A DNA stretch of 64,000 nucleotides. Origin: Progne subis subis. Its lineage: Eukaryota > Chordata > Aves > Passeriformes > Hirundinidae. The notes under the pieces are model-generated. The model saw only the letters and a program-made list of their open reading frames with translations. It searched no databases and was not told the origin of the DNA. Each line of letters starts with the position of its first letter. Within the stretch, counting starts at the first letter, position 1. The stretch covers positions 84,152-148,151 of the forward strand of contig JAKJHU010000561.1 in NCBI GenBank assembly GCA_022316685.1. The letters are read 5' to 3'. Made by a program: the position numbers and the translations under genes. Positions 1 to 11,051 of this stretch are shown here, one piece after another.

Positions 1-1180
1 AGGCCATGGGCACTGCTGGGACACAGCTGGGCTCCAGCACAGCAGCTGCAGCAGCAAAGGGATCTCCTGAGGGCAGGGCAGGAAGGCTTTGCTCTCCCTG
101 CAGAGTCCCTCTCAGGAACAGGCCCAAGGAACAGACTCTGAAGAGGCTCCTTGTGTTCCTTGTTCTCCCAGGGCTCAGTGGGATGAGATCAGGGTCCCAG
201 TGTGGCCTTCAGGGCACTCAGGGCTGGCTCAGGTTCTGCTTGTTGGTGGCCAGGGCCCATCAGATGGGGAATGGTCTGTGCTGAACCTGGCTGGGGCTCT
301 GCAGCTGGTGCCAGGGCTGATGGCAGGGGAAGTTTGTCTGGAGGGCCTTGGGAGCTGCCAGGAGAACACAGGGCACCTGCAGGGACAGTGTGTGCCAGGG
401 ATCAGCAGGGAGTGGAGCTCCCTGGGCACAGGCCTGGCCAGGGTGGGCTCACCCCGAGATCAAGGACTGAATGTGTGCTGTGAGCCAGGAGAGCTCTGCA
501 GCCCCAGGGGACACAGCAGGCACAGGGAAAGGAGTCTGGGCACGGGCTGGTCTGACCCTCAGGGAACTTCCCCAGGAGGATGCAGGGCAGCCCCAAGGCC
601 ATGGGGCAGCCCTGGAACAAGGCAGGCACCTCTGAGCAGCCTCCATGGCCCCAGCAGAGCCTGTGTGCGAGGGGGTCAGTGCAGGGAGCAGCATCAGCTG
701 CCTCTGTCTCCCAGCCTGAGCAGCAGAGCCCAGCAGAGGCAGCCCAGGGCCCCGGGCAGCACAGCCCCCGTGCTCTGCAGAGCAGCAGCCCCAGCTCGGG
801 GCTGTGGGCAGCAGGGCAGGGGCTGCAGCAATGGCTGCTCAGGCCAGCACAGACGTGTTCCCCTGGCAAAGGCTCTGTGGGCAGCTGGCATGTGCCAGGA
901 GCAGAGCAGGAGCCCGTGGCTGTGCAGAGGAGCCCTGGCAAGAGGCTGCCCTGTCCCTGGGGCAGCAGGAGCTGCCTGAGGAGCCCCGGGGCCAACTCTG
1001 TGCTGCTGTGCTGGGCAGCGGGGCTGGCCCTGGGGCTGCACGAGCTGCCTGAGCTGAGCATGTCCTGAGCATTCCAGACACAGAGTGGCTGTTCCTGACC
1101 TCCAGTGCCTCCAGTTCCTGCTGCAGGGCCAGACAGGTCTGGGCCTGCTCTGCAGGGCTGGGGCAGGGAGAGCAAAACAA
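1..1180. repeat. GC-rich duplicated segment A1 (inverted partner 12830-13990)
   Basis: This segment is the reverse complement of about 12830-13990 with scattered substitutions and short indels. For example, the Gln/Ser-rich stretch around 700-1070 reappears on the opposite strand at 12930-13300. Several frames stay open in both copies, but the open frame changes between copies at indels, so I do not call a gene. The partner runs on into the downstream flank of an olfactory receptor fragment, so the segment probably derives from OR-cluster flanking DNA. Confidence 0.75.
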
Positions 1181-2389
1181 TGGACCCTTGGTTATAAAGA
1201 GTCCCTGCATTGTCAGAATGATCTCCTTGGTTCCACACATCATCAGGGGGAAGCTTTCATAGCCAGGGACTAAGAACCTCTCCCAGCAATTGTGAATTCC
1301 TGCTGGTATGTCCAACTTTGCAGGCAATGAGATGGGCAAAAAACCCAGGAAAACTAGGCAAGAAATCAGTAGCGCATACTATAAGGCTTTTAGAGGAGGT
1401 ATCTTTACTCAGTGCTAGGAGTGAGTGGGATATATCCACTACAAACTTACATGTCTGTCCTCACACAGTACTATGTTTTGTATGTTAGTTTTGGTTTTAT
1501 TTTTATTCTCATTATACTTTCCTAACCTTCATGTTGTAACTTATTCTATAATCACATGATTATGCAAGCCCTTGTAGTACATGCATGGTTTCTGCACGCG
1601 GCGCTCGTCGGCCTCCTGGTGGTTTGTTTTGATGAAGACTCAGAAAACTTCCTGGCACTTGAACTTATTACCCCTGCTTCCTGCAAATGCTCTATAAGAT
1701 TGCCTGCTCAAATAGCCAGGGGTCAGCTGTTTGCAGTTACCTTGTGTCATGGTTGGACACTGGCCCACTGCCAGGCACTCACAAGAGTCCTTCACTCATC
1801 CTCCCCTGCAACAGCTGGGCAGAGAAGGAAAAAAATATTAACAAACACCTCATGAGTGACATAAGGACCAGGAGAAATATTTCAAATGCAAAAAAGGCTC
1901 GAGTTGCAAAGTGAATTTTAATACTAGCAGAATCACAGGAGAATAATGAGAGGAAAAAGAAACCGTTAAATCACCTTTTTTCCATCCAGCCCATCCCTCC
2001 TTCCCATGACAGCACAGAGAGACAGGACATGGGAATTTTTTTCATTTCATCTAGAGATCTTCTTCTGGTGCTCTGGGAGAGGAGCCCTTCCCTCATATGG
2101 CCATGGAGTCCCTCCCACTGGATTACAGTTCTCCATGAACTGCCCCAGCATGGGTCCACTCTCATGAGCAGCAGCCCTACCGCACCTGCTGCAACGTGAG
2201 TCCCTCCCACGGGCACACAGTCCTCCCAAACTGCTGCAGCATGGGGCTCTCCTCCCACGGGGTGCAGTCCTCCAAGGACAGGCTGCTCCAGCCTGGAAGC
2301 AGGGCCCCCCTCTCTCCACCGGGTCTCCCACGGGATCACAGCCTCATCCAGGCATCCACCCGCTCTGGGATGGGCACCTCCCCAGGGGC

Positions 2390-2700
2390 TGTGGGTGGAT
2401 CTCTGTATCCCCATGGATCCCCATGGGCTGAGAGTGGATCTCTGCATCCCCATGGATCCCCATGGACTGAGAGTGGATCTCTGCATCCCCATGGATCCCC
2501 ATGGGCTGAGAGTGCATCTCTGCATCCCCATGGATCCCCATGGGCTGAGAGTGGATCTCTGCATCCCCATGGATCCCCATGGGCTGACAGTGGATCTCTG
2601 CATTCCCATGGATCCCCATGGGCTCAGAGTGGATCTCTGCATTCCCATGGATCCCCATGGGCTCTGAGTGGATCTCTGCATCCCCCATGGATACCCGTGG
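2390..2700. repeat. 39-bp minisatellite, about 7.5 units
   Basis: The tandem unit is 39 bp and carries CCATGGATCCCCATGGG, which is rich in NcoI- and BamHI-like palindromes. The period is a multiple of three, so every frame reads as 13-residue repeats. Fewer units occur in the related arms, about 3 at 11180-11300 and about 4 to 5, less regular, at 53010-53200. Confidence 0.9.
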
Positions 2701-3179
2701 TGCCCCTGCTGCCAAAAACCAGGCCGTGCCAAACCAATACAGCTTTTTCTGCTAAATTTGCTTATTTCTGAAAAGAGCTTCATTCCCATTCCTTGTTACA
2801 AGGGAACTATTTCTTTCTGCACAGCTACAGCTTTTTTGCACAGTTCAAGCATTATCTTGTTGCCTCGGCATCAGGGCCCATCAGGCTGAGTCTGACCTGT
2901 CCTTTCTCCAAGCTGCAAACAGAACCTGCCCCCAGCCAGTGCCCTGCAAACAGGCAGGGTTCTGTAGGGCCAGGGAGAGTTCACAGAGATTTGGGGTCTG
3001 TGAGTGCTGGCAGGGAGAGATCAGGCCCAGGGAAACACCTGCAGGGGGAATATCTCCAGGAAGCAGAGTGAGTCCCTGTCCCTGAGCCCCCATGGCCTCC
3101 AGTCCCTGCTGCAGGGCCAGACCTGACTCTGCTGCTCTCTGGGGCTGGGACAGGGGCAGGGAGAGTCTGGACTCTGCAG

Positions 3180-3530
3180 TGCCAGCCAGAGGAAAACAAT
3201 GGACCTTTGGTTATACAGGTCCCTGCAGTGTCACAATGGTCTCCATGGTTCCATGAGGCCATGAAGAGGAAAAATGGCTGCTGGATTCCTTGGGGCCCTG
3301 CAATGTAACAATTTCATCCTGGTTCCATGAGACCACAAAGCGTCACTATGGTCCACTTGGTTTCATGAGGTCCTGCAGTGCCACAATGGCCCCTCGGTTC
3401 TAAGAGCTCCTGCAATGGCAGAGAGGTGTCCTTGGTGACAGAGTGACACAAGTGACCCTTGGTCACACCAGGCCCCGCAGTGTCACACGGCACCTTGGTT
3501 CTGTGGGGCCGCAGTGTCTGTTCTGCTGGT
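3180..3530. repeat. Degenerate 40-50 bp tandem repeat (TGTCACAATGG / TTGGTTCCATGAGG)
   Basis: The words 'tgtcacaatggtc', 'cttggttccatgagg' and 'cctgcagtg' recur about every 40-50 bp. Related arrays lie at 12640-12800, 35640-35850 and 52200-52500. No coding capacity is seen. In arm orientation the sequence next to it, 3540-3600, carries an antisense poly(A)-signal-like TTTATT. Confidence 0.65.
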
Positions 3531-4090
3531 GAGCAGGGTCAGCACCAAAGACACAGACACTAAGTTCCGGAATTCTGTGATTTATTATAATGCAAAAGTG
3601 CAAAGAATCAGCAAAGGAGAAGCTCAGCAATGCACCCAATCATCACTACCAAAGATTGCCTGCAGTGATTAAGAAAGAGACAGCACCAGGTCCCCTCAGA
3701 CTTTCCCATCACCCAGATCCACACATCAGCTGGGGAAGCTGTCACAGCCAAGGACTGCAGAGCCTCTCCCGGACACTGGGAATTCCTGCAGGTGCCTCCA
3801 GCCCCAGGTGAGGCTCCAACCTGGCTGTGAGAGGGCCCAGCTCTGACAGTGCTGAATAAACAAACTGACAGCACTTCTAGTGCAGGAACATCTGCTTTCA
3901 TTCTCCTCTTGGGTTTCACCCAAAGCCTGGCCAGGGTTCAAGGAAGAACCAAGGGATCTGATGCTGACCATACACCCCTAAAGAAGGCCAGATGTCAGAT
4001 TTCATGGCTTTTTCTAGCTTCTAAACACAGAAAGGTCAATATATGTTTCACTGATGAGTGGATACACCCATGAGTGCTAATGACCATGCA

Positions 4091-4681
4091 TGTTCTGGAA
4101 AAATAAGAGAGAGTCAGAGACTTGCTGGTTTTGTATGTTTCTTTATTATCAACCTTGGCCTTGGGGCAGAGCTTGCTTGCTCCCTTGGCAACGTGGAGGA
4201 GGAGGTACACACAGCTTCGCTTCACAGCAAAGCTGGGGGACTCCCACCCCCCCTCACGGGCTTTTTCCCTTGCCGGGGAGTCCGTTTCGCGTCGCTGATC
4301 AGGGGTCGTCCAGTGATGGGGGACTCCTTCTCAGGTCACAGCGACTAAATGAAGCTGCTTCGGCGGACCCCCGTATTTCTTGCACTAGTCTAAAATGTGA
4401 CTACAGTTCTGGATTTTACTTTGGTTCCCTGCTTTTCAGAGTCTCTTGTTCTTGGGTTGTTCCCAGAATTCCAGCGTTCTTTTTATTTGCATATTCAGAC
4501 ACTATCCGGCAAATGGGAGCAGAGATACAGGTAATAAGGTGAATTCTTAATTAACAAACAAGTAAATAAGGTAATAAATCAGTATTAAAACAGGAATAAG
4601 GCAAATTCTTTATACATAATGGAATTACTTAACAATCAAGTAACTAAAACACAGATCATTGAACAGAATTTATTTATAACA
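4091..4681 (-). mobile_element. Solo LTR of a gammaretrovirus-like ERV, minus strand
   Basis: The sequence closely matches 37933-38527, which is the 3' LTR of a minus-strand ERV with pol. Read on the minus strand it starts TGTTATAAATAAAT and ends CCAGAACA, the usual TG...CA termini, with an antisense AATAAA near 4141. The flanks (ATGCA before, CCAGG after) do not match, so no target duplication is visible. The left side is repeat arm A and the right side is ERVL gag, so one junction was rearranged after insertion. Confidence 0.8.
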
Positions 4682-5545
4682 CCAGGGGAAACCTTTTCCC
4701 AACCCTTCACCCGGCTCTTTGGGCCTACCCCACCAGTCTTTGAAGGGTTCAAATCTCTGAATGTTAATGACATCATACAGTGGCGGGTGTTGCTGGTATG
4801 CCTGTTCTGTTTAGCATTTAGAGGTAAGGGGAGACTGACCTGGATAACCACCCTGATACCTCCCCTAGAGAATAAGGATACTGCCCCACAGCCTGACCCT
4901 GCCCCACAGCCTGACCCTGCCCCACAGCCTGAGCCTGCCCCACAGCCTGCCTCAGGAATAAACCACCCAGATTGGGTGAAAGAGATAGGTGAGATGCTGA
5001 GGGAGTACCTTTCCCCTGTAGTAGCCTCATTAGCCCCAGCTGCTGGGAAACCCTCCCCCTGCCCCGACAAAGGAGAGTCTGATGGTGCAGCAGCGGAACC
5101 CACAGACGTCACAACCGTCCAGGTTCCAGCTGAACCACAGGGGCACCCCAGCCAGCAGCAGTGGCCCCTGTGGAAACAAAGAAGTACAAGGTGAAATCAG
5201 AGCACCCAGGCAACAAGGATAAAGAAAGGAGGGCCCTCACAACCCGCGGGGGAGTCAGAGGTTGAGATCATTACTGAGTCCCTGACATATGAAAGTCTCC
5301 GTAATCTGCAAAAAGATCTTGCACGACGGGGACGTGAGGCTTATACAGCCTGGTTAGTTCGGGTCTGGGACCTTATTGGAACAGGCGTGCAGCTAGATAG
5401 TAGTGAGGCAAGGAATTTGGGACCCTTGACCCAGGACTCAGGTGTGAATCAGGTATTCATAAGGGAGCCAGGGCCCCTTTCCCTTTATGAGCGGCTTTTA
5501 ATGAATGTGAGGGAGAGGTTTGTCCACAGAGATAGAATGCAGGAG
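4682..5545 (+). pseudogene. ERVL-like gag remnant
   Basis: This is a Gag fragment of a class III (ERVL-like) endogenous retrovirus. One frame runs to a stop at 5194 and carries a Pro-Gln repeat (APQPDP units at 4884-4950), then a helix-rich stretch. The following part, about 5255-5545, has an ESLRNLQKDLARR-type segment that I associate with avian ERVL Gag. There is a stop or frame change near 5194, and no 5' LTR or primer site is visible upstream. The segment runs directly into reverse transcriptase without the rest of gag or any protease. Confidence 0.6.
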
Positions 5546-6094
5546 CACCTACAGTATATCGATGACATCATTGTGTGGGGAAACACGGCAATGGAAGTGT
5601 TTGAGAAAGGAGAGAAGGTCATCCAAATTCTCCTGAAAGCTGGTTTTGCCATCAAGCAGAGCAAGGTCAAGGGACCTGCCCGAGAGATCCAGTTCCTGGG
5701 AGTAAAGTGGCAAGATGGACAGCGGCAGATTCCCACTGAGGTTATCAACAAGATCACCGCAATGTCTCCACCGACCAGCAAGAAGGAAACACAAGCTTTC
5801 CTAGGCACCATAGGTTTCTGGAGGATGCACATTCCTGAGTACAGCCAGATTGTGAGCCCTCTCTACCTGGTCACCCGCAAGAAGAACGATTTCCACTGGG
5901 GCCCTGAACAGCAACAAGCCTTTGCCCAGATCAAACAGGAGATTGCTCATGCAGTAGCCCTTGGCCCAGTGAGGACAGGACCAGATGTGAAGAATGTGCT
6001 CTACTCAGCAGCCGGGAACAATGGCCTGTCCTGGAGCCTTTGGCAGAAGGTGCCTGGTGAGACTCGGGGCCGACCACTGGGATTCTGGAGCTGA
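5387..6094 (+). pseudogene. ERVL-like gag/reverse transcriptase deletion fusion
   Basis: This open frame of 235 codons begins with about 53 codons of Gag and passes at about 5546 directly into reverse transcriptase just before the catalytic YIDD motif (5554-5565). The fingers and most of the palm are missing. The remaining RT continues through the 'FLG' and 'LGTIGFWRMHIP' connection segments to about residue 230 and stops at 6092-6094. A full RT would have roughly 200 more residues before YIDD. Polymerase activity is therefore not expected. The host element is class III ERV, judged by the integrase farther on. Confidence 0.8.
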
Positions 6095-6945
6095 AGCTAC
6101 AGAGGGTCCGAAGCCAACTACACTCCAACAGAGAAGAAAATCTTGGCTGCCTATGAAGGAGTTCAAGCAGCCTCAGAGGTGATTGGCACAGAAGCACAAC
6201 TCCTGCTGGCACCTCGACTACCGGTGCTGGGGTAGATGTTTAAAGGAAAGGTTCCCTCCACTCATCACGCCACCGACACCATGTGGAGCAAATGGATTGC
6301 CCTCATCACTCAGCGCGCCCGCATTGGAAACCCAAATCGCCCTGGGATTTTGGAGATAATTACAAACTGGCCGGAAGGTGAAAACTTTGGTCTCACAGAT
6401 GAAGAGGAGTAGGAACAAGTGACACGTGCAGAAGAGGGTCCACCATACAACCAACTGCCAGCAGAAGAAACATGCTATGCTCTTTTCACTGATGGTTCCT
6501 GCCGCATCGTAGGGATGAAACGAAAGAGGAAAGCAGCCGTATGGAGCCCCACACGACAGGTTGCAGAAGCCACTGAAGGAGAAGGTAGGTCAAGCCAACT
6601 TGCTGAACTCAAAGCTGTTCAACTGGCCCTGGACATTGCTGAAAGAGAGAAGTGGCCAAAGCTCCACCTCTACACTGATTCGTAGATGGTGGCCAATGCT
6701 CTGTGGGGTTGGCTGGACAGGTGGAAAAAGGCCAATTGGCAGCGTAGGGGAAAGCCAATCTGGGCTGCAGATGAGTGGAAGGACATTGCCACTCGGGTAG
6801 AAAAGCTACCTGTCAAAGTCCGTCATGTAGATGCCCATGTCCCCGAGAGTCGGGCTAATGAGGAGCACCGAAACAACGAGCAGGTAGATCAAGCTGCAAA
6901 GATAGAGGTGTCAAAGATAGACTTAGATTAGCAACACAAGGGAGA
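6095..6945 (+). pseudogene. ERVL-like pol: RT tail and RNase H
   Basis: This is a continuation of pol in broken frames. 6095-6235 is the RT/RNase H connection. The RNase H domain starts near 6470 with the FTDGSC motif (first catalytic Asp). A glutamate follows in the ELKAVQLAL helix, and the YTDS motif lies near 6670, where a TAG follows directly at 6683-6685. The frame continues in 6686-6931 with the C-terminal RNase H part. The in-frame TAG and two frame changes mark it as a pseudogene. Confidence 0.75.
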
Positions 6946-7486
6946 GTTGTTCCTAGCTCGATGGGCCCATGATGCCTCAGGTCACCAGGGCAGAGATGCC
7001 ACCTATAAGTGGGCACGAGACCGAGGGGTGGATCTAACCATGGACAGTATTTCTCAGGTTATCCATGACTGTGAGACGTGTGCTGCCATCAAACAGGCCA
7101 AGCGGGTGAAGCCCCTATGGTATGGCGGGCGATGGTCCAAGTATAAGTATGGGGAAGCCTGGCAGATTGACTACATCACCCTTCCCCAAACCCGCCAAGG
7201 CAAGCGCCATGTGCTGACCATGGTGGAAGCCACCACTGGATGGTTGGAGACCTACCCTGTGCCTCACACTACTGCCCGGAACACCATCCTGGGCCTAGAG
7301 AAGCAAGTCCTGTGGAGACATGGTACCCCTGAGAGGATTGCGTCTGACAATGGGACTCATTTCAAGAACAGCCTTATTAACACCTGGGCTAGAGAACATG
7401 GCATTGAGTGGGTGTACCATATTCCCTACCATGCACCTGCTGCAGGCAAAGTGGAGAGGCACAATGCATTGTTAAAAACCAGTTGA
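6946..7486 (+). pseudogene. ERVL-like integrase (N-terminal zinc and catalytic core)
   Basis: The open frame of 179 codons carries a His/Cys zinc-binding region (H near residue 13, CETC near residue 43). The DDE catalytic core follows: Asp in WQIDY, Asp in ASDNGTH and Glu in GKVERHN. This arrangement is a complete retroviral integrase core, and wording such as WVYHIPYHAP is typical of class III ERVL integrases. The frame is lost at 7487-7500, where a run of eight G follows GCATT. The C-terminal domain continues in another frame. Confidence 0.85.
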
Positions 7487-7804
7487 AAGCATTGGGGGGG
7501 GGGATCTTTCAAGAATTGGGAGCAGCACTTGGCAAAGGCCACCTGGTTGGTCAACACCCGAGGCTCCACCAACCGAGCAGGACCCGCCCAGGCTGAGCCT
7601 CTGCATACAACAGATGCAGATAAAGTCCCAGTGGTGCATGTCAGAGGTCTGTTAGGGAAGACAGTGTGGATCAGGTCTGCCTCAAGTACAGACAAACCCA
7701 TTCGTGGGATTGTCTTTGCTCAGGGACCAGGTTGCACATGGTGGATAATGCAGAAAGATGGAACAACCCGATGTGTACCTCAGGGAGATCTGATTGTTGG
7801 GTGA
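7487..7804 (+). pseudogene. ERVL-like integrase C-terminal part, end of pol
   Basis: The open frame 7529-7804 continues integrase homology downstream of the frameshift and ends with a TGA at 7802-7804. It is rich in Trp and Gly (GCTWWIMQKDG) like the C-terminal DNA-binding region. No envelope gene follows, as is usual for ERVL elements. I cannot identify a dUTPase here. Confidence 0.55.
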
Positions 7805-8140
7805 GAATAATTTGTAAACATCACTGTTTGCTGAATGCTATTGCCATTGTCTGTACATTAAACCATGCAGAATGAAATAGAAGGAAATGTGTAAGTGAGA
7901 GGGTATGTGTTAACTGTTGAAGGTATGAGCAAGTGTTGAAGGTATGAGTAAGTGAGAGAAGAATCCTGCTGCCCTGCAGCCTGGGGCCTGGATTCAGTGG
8001 CTCAGTGTGGAACGTGACAGGAGCATGACGGGTATTGCTTGTATTGTTTTTGTTTTGTGGGGAGAATGGATGGAAGTTTTATGTGGAATATACATTGGTT
8101 CTGTCTGTAAGTCAACGATATGAGGATAAGGGGTGGAAGA
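7805..8140 (+). other. ERVL 3' untranslated region and polypurine-like tract
   Basis: There is no coding frame of note. The region ends in a purine-rich stretch (AGGATAAGGGGTGGAAGA, 8123-8140) directly before the TG of the first LTR, as expected for the plus-strand primer of an LTR element. GTATGAG/AGTGAGAG words repeat around 7890-7960. Confidence 0.55.
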
Positions 8141-8788
8141 TGTCCTAAGGTGACTGTGTATCCCCAATCGTCTGTTGGGTGCAGTGGGGGGGGCAAGCGC
8201 GGTTTTTTTTTCCCCAGGAAAACTCTGCTCATCCAAGTGACCTTGAAGCGGGGGAACTGGAACTCGGCAAGACTGAAGAAGCTCTGTTGTTTTTTTTTCC
8301 CCAGCAGTTAGTTAGTTTAGTGCTAGCGTAGTTAGACGCTGTAGAATAGCTGAAGCTTTTTTTTGCTTTTTTTTCTTTTTCTTTTTTCCTTTTTTTCCTT
8401 TTTTTCCTTTTTTCTTTTTTGCCCTCTCCTCAGAACTGTTCCAACCTCTCCAGACTGAGGACCTGGGGAAGCACCGGGGGCCTCCACAGGGGACCCACCC
8501 CACCGAGACCACCAAGACCAGCCTGCACATCTCCTTTTCTCCCAACGCCAGTGGAGACAGAGCGGCAGAGCACAGTGACAATCTTCAAGAGGAGACTTTC
8601 TTTAAGTTTGTTATCCCTCCGTAAGCGGCACAAAGCTCTTGTCATCAGGTATTGTGCTGGAAGTGCTTTGCCTGTTTAATAAACAGGTTTTTCCACTTTT
8701 CTCTGAGGAAGTCTTTCCTGAACTGGTTGGGGAAGGGGAGGGGGGTCCTGTGGGAGTGTTTCTCCCAAAATCTGCCTGAAACCGGAAC
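8141..8788 (+). mobile_element. ERVL-type LTR, first of two in tandem
   Basis: It starts TGTCCTAAGGTGACTGTG and ends GAAACCGGAACA. It contains a T/C-rich tract (8358-8421), and a poly(A) signal AATAAA near 8678. It is followed after ten bases (GGGGTGGAA-like, resembling the purine tract before this LTR) by a second copy of the same LTR. Confidence 0.75.
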
Positions 8789-8798
8789 AGGGGTGGAA

Positions 8799-9838
8799 TG
8801 TCCTGGGGTGACTGTGTATCCCCAATTGTCTGTTGGGTGCAAAGTGGGGCGGAAGCGCCGTTTGTTTTTTCCCCAGGAAAACTCTGCTCATTGGAGTGAC
8901 CTTGAAGTGAGGGAGTTGGAACGCTGCAAGACTGAAGAAGCTCTGTTGTTTTTTTCCCCAGCAGTTAGTTAGTTTAGTGCTAGCATAGTTAGACGCTGTA
9001 GAATAGCTGAAGCTTTTTGCCTTTTTTTTTCCTTTTTTTCCCTTTTTTTCCTTTCTTTTTTTCTTTTTTTCCCTCTCCTCGGAACTGTTCCAACCTCTCC
9101 AGACTAAGGATCTGGGGGAAGCACCAGGGGCCTCCACAGGGGACCCACCCCACCAAGACCAGCCCTGCACATCTCCTTTTCCCCCAACGCCAGCGGAGAC
9201 GGAGCGGTGGAGCACAGTGACAATCTTCAAGAGGAGAGACTTTCTTTAAGTTTGTTATCCCTCCGTAAGTGGCACGAAGCTCTTGTCATTGGGTATTGTG
9301 CTGGGAGTGCTTTGCCTGTTTAATAAACAGGTTTTTTCCACTTCTCTCTGAGGAAGTCTGTAACCGAGACACGCAAAGCAGTTACACGGAGAGAGAGGTT
9401 TTTTCCCAGGGCAGAGGTTCCTCTGTCCAGCTCAAGCTGAGACAGGGTGGAGAGAGAGCCTCTTTGTTTACTTCTTACTTTTTATACATTTGTGGGTCTG
9501 GCCAAAGATTGGCTTTTTGGAGTTTTTCACCTTTCAGCCAAGTGGCTGGACCAACTGTCAGTTACAATTGTTTTCAGCTTAGAAATATGCAAACAAAGGA
9601 CAGAGAATGAAAACAAAGGATTTGTTTATGTTACATCTGTGGGAAAAAGGTAGAAAACTGCTTTTAATATTGTACAGTAACTAAAAAAGATCTGACTCCG
9701 TTTTATGAAAATTCAAAAGGCTAATAAAAAACTCAGAAAAAACAGGGTAACAGAAATCTTTTCCTGAACCAGATGGAGGAGGGGAGGGGAGCCCCTTGGG
9801 AGGGGTTTCTCCCAAAATCTGCCTGAAACCACCACAAC
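8799..9838 (+). mobile_element. ERVL-type LTR, second copy, split by a nested LTR
   Basis: The sequence matches 8141-8788 from TGTCCTGGGGTGACTG to GAGGAAGTC at 9358. It resumes at GAAATCTTTTCCTGAACC (9753) and ends at ACCACAACA. The interruption is a 394-bp inverted solo LTR. The poly(A) signal lies near 9321. A tandem LTR pair like this can arise from a multi-LTR recombination product. Confidence 0.75.
9359..9752 (-). mobile_element. Nested solo LTR, minus strand, with 6-bp target duplication
   Basis: The minus strand reads TGTTACCCTGTTTTTTCTGAG ... TCTCGGTTACA. It is flanked by GAAGTC (9353-9358) and GAAATC (9753-9758), an imperfect 6-bp target duplication inside the second ERVL LTR. A related copy in the opposite orientation lies at 10094-10480. 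The 6-bp duplication is typical of class II or some class I elements. Confidence 0.8.
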
Positions 9839-10093
9839 ATCCTCAGGCAGGACTGGAGAAGCTCGGATGGTGGGATGCTGCAAACTCTTCTCCTCACTCT
9901 TTCAGCCCTGCTCATCCCTGGTGCCCCTCGCTGCCCCACAAAGCTCCCACAGAGAGGCAAAGCCGGAGGAGGGAGGCACCAGCGCGCAGGCTCTGCAATT
10001 TCTGCCAAAGGAGCTTCATGCCCCAAAGCAAGGAATACGTAAATGCTGCTTGGTGCTGGCCACAGGGAGGCAGGGACGAGGAATGAAGTGATC
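9839..10093. other. Spacer between ERVL LTR and next solo LTR
   Basis: This is about 255 bp without recognisable coding or repeat homology inside the window. It separates the two inverted solo LTRs. Confidence 0.4.
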
Positions 10094-10480
10094 TGTTACC
10101 CTGGTTTTTCTGAGTTTTTAAAAGCCTTTTGAATTTCATAAATGGAGTCAGATCTTTTTAGTTACTGTACAATATTATGAGCAGTTTCTATCTTTTCCCA
10201 CAGATGTAACATAAACAAATCCTTTGTTTTTCATTCTCTGTCTTTTGTTTGCATATTTCTAACCTGAAAACAATTGTAACTGACAGTTGGTTTAGCCACT
10301 TGGCTGAAAGGTGAAAAACCCCAGAAGCCAATCTTCTGCTAGACCCACAAATGTATAAAATGTAAGAAATAAAACAAAGGGGCTCTCTCTCCGCCTGTCT
10401 CGGCTTGAGCCAGATTGGAGGAACCTCTGCTCTGTGAAACCTCTTGTCTGCGTGTGGCTGCTTTGTGTGTCTCAGTGACA
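10094..10480 (+). mobile_element. Solo LTR, plus strand, with 6-bp target duplication
   Basis: It begins TGTTACCCTGG and ends CTCAGTGACA. It carries an AATAAA near 10368. The flanks GTGATC (10088-10093) and GTGACC (10481-10486) form a 6-bp duplication with one mismatch. It belongs to the same family as the inverted LTR at 9359-9752. Confidence 0.82.
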
Positions 10481-10491
10481 GTGACCCTCAG

Positions 10492-11051
10492 TGTAGAAAT
10501 CGCTCCTCTGCTGTGGACTCCAGGACGGTGTGGATGAATGCAGGAGAGAGATTTCTGAAGTTGGGTTTTAGAAGATGAGGTTTATTGTAAAGGATGGGGA
10601 GGCCTTGCTTTGCGCTGCCAGGCTGCAGCTCGTGGCAAGGCCTAGGAAGTGGGGGGAGGGAGAGGTAGGGAGAGGAAATTCCAAGAGAGGAAAGTCCCCG
10701 GGGAAGGGTGCCAGGCAAAGAGGACATCCAGCCCCCTTGGGACCCCTTATCAGGGGGCTTCAAGGTGGGCTGGGAAAGGACTTGTGCCAATGGGGTTACA
10801 GATACCTGATACTTCAGGGGAGGGTTACAGGTGTGGGATGAACCATACATTGGGGGTGAAACAGAACATTCCATTTGACCTGGGTCTGGCTGCAGGTGAC
10901 CTCCAGCTGGTCACAGAACTGTTTTCCCAGATATCCAGTAACTCTCAAACATCAAAAACTTGCTTTCAATTCTATCTCACTTACAGGTTTCTCATTCACA
11001 GAGTCTAAGCAGTCATATTTATAGGGCTTTCTGGCTTCATCCACCCCAACA
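10492..11051 (-). mobile_element. LTR-like segment, minus strand
   Basis: On the minus strand it starts TGTTGGGGTGGATGAAG, has a TATA-like CTATAAATATG (near 11018) and an AATAAA-type signal (complement near 10580), and ends in GATTTCTACA. The upper boundary falls exactly where homology to repeat arms A and C stops. No matching target duplication is visible (CCTCAG against TTGCAG). The family is not recognised. Confidence 0.55.

Larger units (their letters stand above)
1180..4090. repeat. Inverted duplication arm A (partner 51600-54429)
   Basis: This arm is colinear, in reverse, with 54429-51600. 1257-1440 pairs with 54217-54400, 1556-1915 with 53690-54060, 1971-2790 with 52900-53690, and 2790-4090 with 51600-52900. 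Similarity is high along the whole arm, with differences in minisatellite copy number. The arm ends at CCATGCA (4090), where an LTR begins, while the partner continues into a different sequence. Parts also occur in reverse at 11052-12780. Confidence 0.8.

Noticed and set aside
89..1238. Long open frames on both strands of segment A1
   Set aside because: Frames are not kept between A1 and its copy at 12830-13990; indels change frame and no domain is recognised. The segment looks like OR flanking DNA.
2395..2715. Repeat proteins with 13-residue units
   Set aside because: They come from a 39-bp minisatellite whose period keeps every frame open.
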